Assembly (NCBI GenBank): GCA_022702705.1
Contig: CM040431.1
Coordinates: 31,387,520 to 31,451,519, forward strand
Direction: 5' to 3'
Source of the DNA: Papilionanthe hookeriana x Papilionanthe teres
Taxonomy: Eukaryota; Streptophyta; Magnoliopsida; Asparagales; Orchidaceae
Length of the DNA: 64,000 nucleotides
Every line of letters starts with the position of its first letter. The first letter of the stretch is position 1. Made by a program: the position numbers and the translations under genes. Shown here piece by piece: positions 28,401-40,400 of this stretch. The notes beneath the pieces are model-generated. The model saw only the letters and a list, made by a program, of their open reading frames with translations, was not told the DNA's origin and did no database searches.

Positions 28401-31400
28401 AAGGGCCTGTAGGGAAGCTGTAGAGACTGTTAGTGGACAGGGAAAGCAATAGGGCTGTAGTAATCTTTAGATGGGAGGCGTTGTGGAAACTTGTTTGTGG
28501 CTGCGGTCTGCTGTGGGAGAGGCAGCAGGTGCTGTGAGGGCCTGCAGGGAAGCTGCAGCGGCTGTCACTACTGAGCAGGGAGAGTAGCGGGGCTGCAGTA
28601 ATCTTCAAGTGGGAGGACTGCAGAGGACTGGCGGCAATTCTGGGAGAGTAGCGGGAGGCAGGGAAGTTGCCGTATGGATGGTTGGAGGTGCTGGGATGTT
28701 GGCGGCTGCAGGACTGCGGGGAGAGATCGGAATGACGAAGATACTCACCATCTCAGATGGGGTTTATAGCCAGAGCACCTTCCTCATCGTCAGAGACAAC
28801 CCTTGAGAGGGAAAACACTAAGATAATACTGAATTTAGATTTCAAAATCAAGACCCTTGACTGACCCAACTTAGGAAACAATTAATTAAAAAAGAGTAAA
28901 AATGAAATTAGGATCTCAGATTTAAGGAAGGAAAATCAAATAAGATTGTAGGCTTTTAGGAAAGATTTTAAATTAGCTGAAGAAATAAAAATCAGATCTC
29001 TATTTTAGGAAGATTTTGTAATTAAGAAAGGTCTAGGAAGGGAGGATAAACAAGGGGGGAAAAGAAGGCAAGAAGAAGATGGGGAGCAAAGGAAGGAGGG
29101 GGCAGTGGGGGCCCCTCCAAGAAGGCTGGCTGGACCGGGTCCCATAGAGCTCCGCATCACATATTTTATTTCTTTTGGGTGCATTAGCAGCCATACATGC
29201 TAAAACAATTTATGTTTATACCTTTCAGGTTTAAGTTCATATTATATTCTTTTGTGGCGTAGTTCATTAGAACTCATCCGTATGTTTTGAACATAAGAGA
29301 TGCAAGTTGCGCCTTCTTCCAACTTTTTGTTGGTGAAATGCTTGTTCCACTCAGTGTCCCTTCTATGATCATATTGTATTGGATTATGGGCAAGACTAGC
29401 ATCTAATTTTTTTGGCACACTACAACGTTTTAGATCGTACCCACTTTATTCTTGACTCGTTTTTAGTGCCTTTTAGCTATAATAATTTATTATCTTTTGG
29501 GCCATAGCCTTAAATTTGATATATCACTGGATCTAGCTATCAAATTTTCTTTTTTTAAGAAGTATCCATTAACTTATATTGAACTTTTGTACACTAAAAA
29601 TCCTGATAATCTACATCTGTATACGATTCTAATTTTGTTTCATTGTTCTTTTTGAGTAGTAATCATTTGTTTGATTACATTTTAGGTAATGTAGCATAAA
29701 TAGCTTGTATATGTTGCTTTTTTTTTTATCATGCATGAACTAGCTAATCATGCCAATTGAGTAGGTAATGTTTGACATGCTATGATGAAGAAAGTTAACT
29801 TTCATGTAAATCTTTGATGCATAGCCTTATCAATTGCTGATTTTGCTTTTACTTTTCCTTATTTTCCTTTTTGACTCGATAGGCGTAAGAATTGGTTTAC
29901 CACATAATTTTTAGCCTTGAACTAGATTTTTTATACATTTGTACTAAGAAATAGATACTTATCTAGTATGATACTTAAATTTCAATGGAAAATAATTTAG
30001 TTTGTCTATTTTTTTTTAATTTCAAATTCTATGATTAGATTTTGTTTCAGGTTTTACTTTTTTTCTCCTTCATTGTTTATAGTAGTGATGTTTTCAACGT
30101 ATGTTAGGTTTACTTCTCCACAATGTCTGTCTTCTTTGGGAAACTTCAAAATAAGATCATAATGTCCTCACAAAATAAGGGCAAATCTTTGGTCAGTGTC
30201 TTATATAAAAAGATTCAACATACCTTTTGAGAATTTAACCTTGATTATAAAAACTCTCTCAAGATAACAGGGCGTGAATTTTTGGTGTTCAAAAATGCTT
30301 TTTAAGCTTTTGAACCAAAACCATGGCAGTTGACAATTTTTGGGCATGAAAGGCATCTTCATTGGTAAGAGGAGTGATATTGTTATCACCCAACTATACA
30401 ATTATAGCAAAAGAACCATTTGCAACAATGATTTTCTTACTAAGGCATGGAAGAGTTGACCAATCACTCTTTTGAGCCAAATAATTCAAAGGAAATTGAG
30501 CATACTTGAGAGTGTCTTAATTGCAATAATTAAATAGGTTGTCAAAATCAACTTTGAAAATGAATGATTCCTTCTTTTTGTTAAGAGAAAATGAAAAATT
30601 TTATAAGAATCAATAGTGAAATTCAAGTTGGCTCAAAGTTCAATAAAATCACCTTGCGATTTATTAATCAAACTTTGGAGGAGTTTTAGAATGATGGTTT
30701 GAAGTTTAGCGAATATTTTGAAAATTCCACTAAGCATGTTAATATGCTTTAAATTTTCAGGGCTTTTGCATGTGCTGGCTTTAGTGGTAAAATGCAACAA
30801 AATTCAAACTACCAAGAATGCCTTATCCAAGAAATTTATCGTCAGACATCTCATCAAATCAATATGAATGATGCTTTGTATTTCTTGAAATAAATTGATG
30901 CAAAAGCCATCCAAATTAGGATATATTGAGGCACTTAGAGAAAGTTTTCATTAAAATTTAAAGCTCATGGAAGCATTTTAGATAGTTCAGCGCCTATCAA
31001 GGGACCAAATTACCATAATTGGCCCTAAATGAAATTCTTCTAAGGTATTTTGGTAATTTTTAATCTTCTATCGAGGTTTTAAATTATTTTGAAGCTTGTG
31101 GAGTCTTATGGGCAATAGAATGTTCTTCTTGTTACATTTTACTCATTTGAAAATTTGGGAATGTTTTAATAATTTTAAATTGTTGCGGGGAACGTTCTAA
31201 ACATTTATTTTATGTTGTTTAATATGATTTATTAATTTGGGCTATCTTAGGGTATTTTGATAATTTTTGAGTACTGAGGATACTTTTGTATCCTTTTAGA
31301 AAATGTGTCCAAGTTCCAATTATTAATTTATTTTGGGGATTCACTTACATACCGCATAAGTTTTATGTAACTCCATACCTAGCGCCTAAATTGTAATATG

Positions 31401-34400
31401 TAGTTATATAACAAAAAAATTTAAATCACATAGAAAATACTAATAACCTTCTTTCTATTAAATGAGTCATGATGGAATGTAAATTATTAATATTAAAAAA
31501 ATAAGAGTCTAACGGAGCACCAACAAAGAGACAATCCTGATGTAGTTAAACCCTATATTTAATCAATGGATGCTTTTAACAAAGAATAAATATTTAAAGA
31601 ATTAGTACTAAAAAATAACTTATTGTATTTGGGTTTGAAGTCGAAGACACAACGAAAGGTTTTAAGCATTGCTTGTTTGAAGTTTGTGGGCTATAAAAGT
31701 TTTAATACTCCTACCTCCCTCGACAATGAACAAGTAACGAGGACGAGGGATTTTATCATGACTTTTCGGGTCAAATTTTCATAATGCAGATGAGATAGTA
31801 TATAAGACACTATCTAGATATTTCACTTTCATTTTGTGAGGATTTTAAAATATGGGATTTAATTTTTCCCATAGATGCAAGCCACTATGGGTAATTAACC
31901 ATCCTAGCTGCAAGAGTGCACTTTCGATTAAGATTATTTTTTAGGAAGTTGATTATTGATTGTATACTAGCAACAAACTTCAGATTATAAATTATATCAC
32001 TGCGAGCTTAATGTTGATGATGGTGGAAATGATAACGCACTCAATCAATATCCCATGATTCATCATCCCGAGTGTCATGATCCCTGGTCTTCTTAGTCAG
32101 AAAAGGGGTTGATCCAACCTGACAAATAGATCATTGTTAGCAGCTGAGTTACTTCGTCCAAATGAGTATTATAGATTTGGTGTGGTTATTTGTCTGATGG
32201 AACTAATCTAAGTCGTCCTTAACTTATAAATGACCGTGTCAAAGTTCGCCTTCTGTTTGCTTGTGCGGTTTAGTGGCGTTCAAAGCATTTTAAAACTTTG
32301 TTGCGCATTTGAAAATGATATATATGAACTTATCTTTAACCTTCATTTGAATATTAAAAAATAACCCTATGGTTGTCGTCTTTTGCTTTCAAATACAAGA
32401 CTTTCATTTTGTCACTTTCATGTGCGTTATTATCTTGATTATCTGAGAGTGAATACAAGAATAAATTCAACTTTATCAGATTGGCACTATTAAACTAGTG
32501 GTAAAAGTTGTACTTGGAGAATGAAAAATAAAAGTTTTTATAAATAAAAATAGTTGGTGTTGGAATATCAATGTGTAGGAAAAAATAAAATATAAGAAGT
32601 TGTGTTATAAAAATTGATTTGAATGTAAAGGAACTGAGAAAATATAAGGTGACCCGCAAAGTGTTTATGAAAACAATTTGTATGCTAAAACGTCTGTTTT
32701 TAGTGATCTTTATAATTGATTATATACTAAAAATGGTGAAAATATATGTCTAAACTAGTCAAACAGAGAGAAAAGAAAATTAAAGATTTAATTCAAGTAA
32801 AGTGCTTTAAAAATGAAATTCAAAAGATGATTTTTTGAGAGGAAAATAAGGAAAGAAGTTGTTTGAGGGCCAAATCCACAACTCAACATAGGTAGGTGAG
32901 TTATTTTGATAAAATATTCAACGAAGTTCTGAAAATACGATAATCTTTGTGATTTTAATATTGTTAATAATAAAAAGTGTTTTTCTTATACCATTGCATT
33001 AGTAAAAAAAAAGTTGATGAGGCTTTAAAAAAACAAAGAGTGGAAAATTAGTAGAATCTAATGATATATCAATTGAAGTATGAAAATATTTAGGAGATTT
33101 TTTAGTTTATTGGCTTACTAAACTCTTTAATATTATTTTAAAAACTAAAAAAATGTCTGAGGAGTAGAGGAATTGTATTTTGGTTCATGTTTTTAAGAAT
33201 AAAGATGATGCACAAGAGTGCAAATTATAGTGAAATTAAGTTGACATGTAATACTTTAAAATTATGGAAGAGGGTAATTCAACATAGGTTAAGAGGTGAT
33301 ACAAAGATTTCTCATAATCATTATGGATTTATGTCTAGCAAGTCTATTATGGAAGTTATACACTTATTGAGAGATTTCATCGAGAAGTACAATGAAAATA
33401 AGAGGATTTACATATGATTTTTATTGATTTAGAAAATGCTTACTTTAAGTTCCAAGAAAAGTCCTTTGGAAAGTTCTAGAGAAGAAATATATTGATGTGA
33501 CTGTCGGCCGCTGAAATGCGCCTTTTGAGATTTAATTTAATGTATAAGTATATATATATTGATTTGGAAAATAGAACTTTAAATTTTAAAAATGAGAATG
33601 AGAATGGACGGATCTCATTCGTTTAACAGTTTGAATGAACGAGCGTAATATCGCAAGTAACGCATCTATCCCGAAGAATAGACACCCTACTTAACGATAT
33701 CGCTCGATCAAATAAACTACAGAATTCATGACATCGGTCTACGTCTACGAAGCTTTATGTGGATCGACAAATTCCCTATTTAATACGAAAAGAATTAAAT
33801 AGGGTTTATAGTATCTGAGGTCTTTAACGCTCCCTATAGAGGCAAGCCCCTATAGTCAATTACCCTTCAAATGACCGAAATCACCTGAGAGAACTCTCGA
33901 TTTAGATCAGAGTTTCTATCTTCATGAATTCAAGGGTAAAGTTTTCAACGAAGTGTGGTAATAGGAAATCCAATAGGTGAATGGCGCAATGTGGAACAGT
34001 TATTTACAGAGTCGAAGGAAAGAGAGGTAGGGGATGTCACGGATCTCGAGGAAAACCTCGATGACTTCCCAGACTATTATAAGGTTGTGCTTTAAATTTT
34101 GAAAGTGAATTTTTTTAAGTTTCAGTCCTGCCAATTAATTATAGAAATTACATTTACATAATCACCTGATTATGCAAATAACCTGAAAGATATGAGGATT
34201 TATGCCGTATCGGACGACGACCTCGGAATCCTAAGCGAGTTAGGGCTTATATTACACAACAAGGCCATGCAAATGCCTAAAAGAACAAGTGAGGGTTTAT
34301 GTCGCGCTAAGCAAGCTACCTCGAAGTCCTATGGTCTATTATTTAAACTAAGGAACAGTTTTGCTGATGTCGACATAGGTTTTGCTGTTGACGATGGCCG

Positions 34401-37400
34401 TGCTGCCCTCGAAGTCGTGCTCCGTGCTCCACGGCGTAGCAGGGTTGCAGTTGCAGATTTAAGTTCTTAACAGTGGATATGCAAGTTATGTTTGTGTTTT
34501 GTTTTGTCTTCATTATTTCCCTTTTGATTATTGTTTTATTTTATTATTGAAAAAGTGAGTGTGTGCTATAGTGACAAGAGCAGTAGTAAAAGAAAGCAGT
34601 AAGACATGTATATGCTACGCTAAGCAGTAAACATGCTACGCTAAGCAGGAACAGGTACGAAGAAAAGTAAAGCATGCTACACTAACAGGTATGTATGTTG
34701 AAAAAGTAAAACATGCTATACTAACTAAAGGAAGTATTGAGAAAGGTAAAACATGCTAAGCTAGCAAGTATATATGCTGAAAAGTAAAGCATGTAACGCT
34801 GTAAATAAAAGAAATGACAGTGGTACAAGTGTACCGTAGGCGCTGATTACCCGCGGCGTATTGTTACCTGTTTATTATTATCACTTTTATTTCTTGCAAG
34901 AAAGACGTCAGTGCCGAAACAAAACAAGAGTGAACGTAGTAAGGAAAACCTAACTAAGTGGGGGTATTACCATACGTGCAGGAGAGCAAAGTGTGAAACC
35001 CGAGAATAAATCGAAAAGAAAGAAGATAGAAGAACAAAGAAAATCGCGAAAGAAAACAAAGAAAATCGAGAAAGAAAATAAAGAACCTACATGGAAAACC
35101 TCGAAGAAAATCATGAACGAAAACAAAACAAAGTCGTAGCGAAAATCACAAAAACACCAAAAGAAGAAACTCACAGATGTCCCGCTAAACTCAAGGCAGA
35201 CCGTAAGAAAGCTATGGGGCATCTGAAAAAGGACCGTAAGCATGGTGACGGGGAGGACTCAGAGCTGGACTGCGTGCTTCCCAATCTTAGACAAGAGCTA
35301 CCGGACCGATACCCTACAGGAGGCAGTCCTACTTCGACTTGAGTAATTAACCGTGGACCTTTACTAGTTTTCATTCATTTTAGTTTGCATGCATATAAAT
35401 TTATAGGTGAAAAGTAATTTTGTCGTAGGTGGAAATTTTGTTTCAAAAGTATATATATATATATTTATAAAGTAGTACAGTCCACAGACTAACCATCCTA
35501 ATCGAACTAGGACTACTAACAACTTAAGGGTATTGGTGGCAACAGTCTCGCCAAGAATTGGCGAATAGTATCGTCGGTCCCATGCCGCGACTCCAACGGC
35601 GATTTTACGCATTGGCAATAGGGATACTATTCTAAACCCTCTTTTTTAAGCACACATAAGCATTATTATCATTGTCCTAGCCCCAATCACCCTACTTACA
35701 GCCTTGCTTGATGGCCCCACATATAGCCAAAAGGGGCTATATGTGCACACCTACACGTCCCCTGTAGGTGCGGCATTGAACCAAGAAGGAAGGAGAAAAA
35801 CAATGGACGAGAGATTAATAAAAGGAGAGAGGGGAAAGCAGCCCACCTAACGCAATTCTTGTAAAAGAGGTGAACTGATTTCCAACACCAGTCAAAACAA
35901 GTCAATCACCCTGGACTCCCGACCGTCCTTACACGACCTACAAAGACCTAAAGAAACGTCGGCACTCTCGGAGAGGATGAGGACTAGACTCCTAGGGAAA
36001 ACACTCCCTTTTCCCAAGTAACGGCAGTAAAGAACGAAAACGGACATAAAGTCATCGACAAAGCCCCCAGACTCTAGGCCACCGCTAAAGAAAGCTAGAC
36101 TCGACTGCAGAAAACAACTCCGTAAAGCCAACACAAAATTCCGATACAAATACTAAACTCGCGTCACAAATGCCGCAGATACAAACCCAACAAATATTGT
36201 AATTCGAGCCCTCGTACATTATAATACAAGTCCATCAAAGATTAAAGCGCAGACCCAACATAAAGGGAACCCGAGCCCACCAAAAGGGCCAAACCGAGAG
36301 CACCAAAAAGGGCAAAACCAGCCCATTCAAAGGGCAAAACCGAGAGCAGCAAGGGGGCAAAACCAGCCCATTCAAAGGGCAAAACCGAGCATTACAAAGA
36401 GTAGGAAAATAGCCCAGCTAGGGGCAAAACCAGTCTATTCAAAGGGCAGAAAAAATGACCCAGCTAGGGGCAAAACCGAGAAACAACTGGAGGCAAATCA
36501 GCCCAGCAAGGGGCAAAATCGAGAGACAGCAGGGGGCAAAACTAGCCCATCAATAGGGGCAAAACCGAGAGACAGCAGGGGGGCAAAACCAGCCCAGCAA
36601 CAGGGGGGCAAAACCGAGCAGCTCAAGCACAAGACCATGACCTCAATCCCTTCACATATGCATTAGTCAAAAGTGGTGCTTTCCAGAAAAGTATTCAATG
36701 CTCAAGCCTTCAAATAGATGAATCTAATGATATATGTAAGTCCCTCATAAGCCACAAATCTCAACTTGCATATATAGTATTTAAACCAAGTTACCACATT
36801 CAATGCTTGCATAAAGAAAGGAGAAGATCTAAAACATGTTTCATCTTTTTTTTTTATCCTCCCAAAATAACCAATCAAAATAAAACTAATAATATGAATC
36901 GGAGAGGGAATACACCACTCCAAACATCACAAAAGAAATCACCCCGCCTTCATGTATTAAAAAGAAATATCTCATTTCATCCCCAAGCACTTAAAGGCCT
37001 CCAAGTCTCATAAAAGTCATCCCCATCTTTAAATTTTTGAAAAGAAAACCCCCTTTTTTTATGCTAAACATAGCCACAAATTTATAGGACTAGACAATGT
37101 GCAAGACTAGCTAGAAGAGCCAACCATATAACAGAAGAAGTTCACAATAGCTCTCAAACATGCTATCCACAAGAAATAACATGCATAAGCCCTCAAAAAT
37201 GGAGCACATTATTATGTAGGAGTAAAATGAGAAGTGTAAAGCATGCTATTTCAAACTATGAAGTGTAAAGCATGCTATCCTCAACTATAAATCCATGTCC
37301 AATACAAAAAGCAAAGCATATGTGATACTATTGTATAAACACCTTTAATTTTCTTCTTTTTTATTTATTTTTTTTTAAGAAAGGAAAAAAACAAGAGATT

Positions 37401-40400
37401 AGGAAAATTTGCAAGATAAAGCATTAACTAAGCACGTTTTTCCTCCTTCCCCTCTCCATTCGAACAAGAAAAGAACTATCATGCCACTAAGGAGGAGGGG
37501 AGGATCTTTTTTTTCATATTAAAAAGAAAGGACAAGCATGCTAACAGTAAATGAAGGAACGGCTAGCCGAACCAACCAACAGGAAGCACCGGGCCAAACA
37601 GGGCAAGCTACAAGCCACGACAAGCACAACCGAGAAAGACAGGAAGGGGAGAGGGGTTACCAGTTAGGTTGAACAGCACAATGAGAGAGAGGTCGGGTAA
37701 GCCGACAAGCAAACCGAACCCCCCTGCCGAGCAGCTCAAGGCCCGAGCAACACCAACAGGGCAAAATATGCAGCACTCCTTTCTCCTTCTTGGCTAGAGC
37801 CAAGCCTTTTCTCAAGCCTAGAACACACACTCACACAAGAAGGCAAGAGGAGAGAAATGGCAGCACACCCTTAAAGAGAAGATCAACCAACCCTAACCCT
37901 ATCCTTAAGAGAGGCTTATATAGCCAGCTCAAAGAAAAAGAGGCCACGCATACTTACCTGGAGAGGTCGGCTGGAGTGGAAGGAGGCGGGAGGAGTGGCG
38001 ACAAATCTCGCAAAAAAGAGTGGCGACATGAGGCGGGAGTGGCGGCATGGAATGCCGAAAGTACCTGCTGCGAGCAGAGCCAGGGGAAGTGGCGAGGCAC
38101 AGTGGGGACCTGGGTCGAAGTCGCGCAGGGAGTCGCGGGAGCCAGGGCGAGCGGGGTTTGATCGGCTGGGAGGCGCGACCGAGAGGGAGGAATGAAATAA
38201 GGCTCGGGCGCGTGCGTGTGTTAGGGAATTAGGGATTAGGGAAGGAAAATAGGAGTTTAGGATTCTTTTTTTTTATAAGTTAATATTTTATCTGAATTTT
38301 TGCCGATTCAAAAAAAATTTGACCCCGCACAAAACCATATCAAAGTTGGTATCCTTCCCAGCCAAATCGACGTTCCGGACACAATGGCGCAGTCCGTTTC
38401 GCGATCCGAGGTTGTTCGGACAATTTCATAGTCGGTCGGGTCGAAAGTACGTCAAATTTGATCCCGTTTGAATTTCGAGCTTGTTGTTGATCGTCTCGAC
38501 ATTCTGACTTTCGATTCTGGTCCGTCGCGGAGAACTTGAAGACGTCGAGGATGCAAAACGAAGAATTTGTGCGCAGTGGTGTAAGAAACATGCACAAGGC
38601 TGTCCTAAAGTCCGGTGGTCCTATGGGAACTCAATTTTGACTCCTAACGTCAATTCCAACCTGCTATGAGCTAGAGGTACGGAATTTCGTCCGGGACTCC
38701 AAAAGAGTGCGAAGTAGCTTCGAACATTCTAAAACAACACTGCTAGGAATCTAAGATCGTCGAGGAAGCTCCTAAAGCTAGAACCCTAAATCCTAGGAGG
38801 AAAACTAAACCTCGACAAAAGTGAGGTCAACAGTGACATATTCAAGTGATTAAAGATTTGTCTACTAGAGCTGTTATTTATGTTCGAAGTAGGATACTTA
38901 GTATTTTTCTGTTTCAGTTGGATTAAATTAGGGATCGGCTTTAAGCCTATATATTTTTGCTTTAGTTATGGATGCTCTTACTGGACATCTACAGGAGGAT
39001 GTACCTTGGTGTATGTTTTTTGCTGATTATATACTTCTTGTGGATAAGAATAGAGAAAAGAGTTTAGGAAAAACTTGAATTATGAAAGTTTACATTGGAG
39101 TCTAAAAGCATTTGTGTGATTAGATCTAAAACAAAGTATTTGAAATGTAATTTTAGTAGTGGTAACTCTAGTGACATAGATGTAACTATGGGTGATCAAA
39201 TCATTGAAAGGTGTGATCATTTTAGATATCTCCGGTCTATTGTTCAAAGTGATGGTGATATTGATGGGGGATGTTATTAGTAGAATTTCGGTTGGTGGGT
39301 TGAAATGGAGGAATGCGTCGAACCTGTTGTATGATAGAAAAATGTCGCTTAGACTAAAAGAAAAATTTTATAAGATGATGGTGAGACTTGCAATGCTCTA
39401 TGGCGCATAATTTTGACCTTTAAAAGAGTGAGATGAGAATGCTTTGAGGGATGAGTGGTTTGACACTTAGAGACAACATGTAAAACTTGTCGTTATAAGT
39501 CTCAATTTTGTCCTTGTTTTTAAATTTATGAGTTTTTTTTAATTACAATTTAATTCAAGTTAACTATTTATTATATGTATGGTTAAGATGAAATTTCTAC
39601 AGCATTTCAACAGTCTCCCAGTGTCATCCCTATGTAGTTAGTTACTTTGGAAAAACTATGTTTGCCCACCACGTCAAAAAGACATGTATGTGTAGTTTGC
39701 ACGACATAAAACTGTCTATCTCGCAATGCAAAGAATTGAACAAAAAAAATATAACAATTTTTCCCCACCATGTTAAAAGAGCGTATACGTGTACTTATAT
39801 TCACGGTCTGATGTTGTCATCTTCCCCACCAAGCTAAGAAAAACTTATAGGGGGTATCACCTGCAAATGAACACAAACACATATATAATATAATTTTCTC
39901 TCTTCACAAATAAATGCATGTATGAGTACTTAATTCGAAGTTCGACACCATAGTCGTCCCTACCATGCAAAGAAATGTGTGTATAAAGGTATTCACACAC
40001 ACAGATTTTTCCGCCACGTCAAGAAAGATGTGTATGGGTACTTCTTTTTTGATCCGACGTGGCCGCATTATCAATTATGAGAACTAGCGGTAACTAATGA
40101 GGTGAAAGGCGAAAGACATCAATTTTTGGACATTGGCAGGATAAGTCACCGATTTCCAAATAATAGGTGGTTGAAGGTTACCTAGGTGGAATATGGAGGT
40201 GTGCCTGTATATAATTAGAGATGCATGTTGCTAGGAGAACGCTTGTCAGAGCAGGGGAGGTGACCGTGATTCATAATTAGTGTGAGATTAATTTGGGTTT
40301 GCTATAGGAAATAAGAGCAACAATGATAATAAAATGAGCTTGGTCATTGGCATTGAATCGAGAGCAGACAAGATGTTTACTTTGCTGTTTGCAGGTTACT

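Larger units (their letters stand above)
16157..29159 (-). mobile_element. Ty3/gypsy LTR retrotransposon B, minus strand, with nested insertion
   Basis: Both LTRs, a primer-binding site, gag and pol remnants are present on the minus strand. The left LTR (element 3' LTR) is 16157-16738 plus 22333-23437, split by element A. The internal part is 23438-27781 and the right LTR is 27782-29159. CATAT flanks both ends (16152-16156 and 29160-29164). The left outer end reads AATACCGAGG where TGATACCG is expected, so the first bases have mutated. The reading frames are broken many times, so it is inactive. It sits antisense in PCH2 intron 8. A second member of the family is element C near the right edge of the window. 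Confidence 0.93.
33502..38832 (+). mobile_element. Giant non-coding TG..CA element J (probable 5.3-kb solo LTR)
   Basis: It starts TGTCGGCC and ends GGTCAACA, as element A does, with a perfect GTGAC duplication (33497-33501 and 38833-38837). Removing it restores LINE text collinear with LINE copy 1. Blocks shared with A in the same order include GAGGCAAGCCCCTATAG, GGGGATGTCACGGATCT, AGAGCTGGACTG and CGAATAGTATC. There are no retrotransposon proteins and no inner LTR pair. Tandem arrays lie at 34560-34810 and 36286-36620. A TATATAG box near 37916 and a GC-rich stretch after it could be the LTR promoter and leader. Solo LTR of a long-LTR family is the best reading. Confidence 0.8.

Noticed and set aside
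36286..36620. CRISPR-like look of the GGGGCAAAACC array
   Set aside because: Plant nuclear context, irregular unit lengths and related spacers; a degenerate minisatellite.
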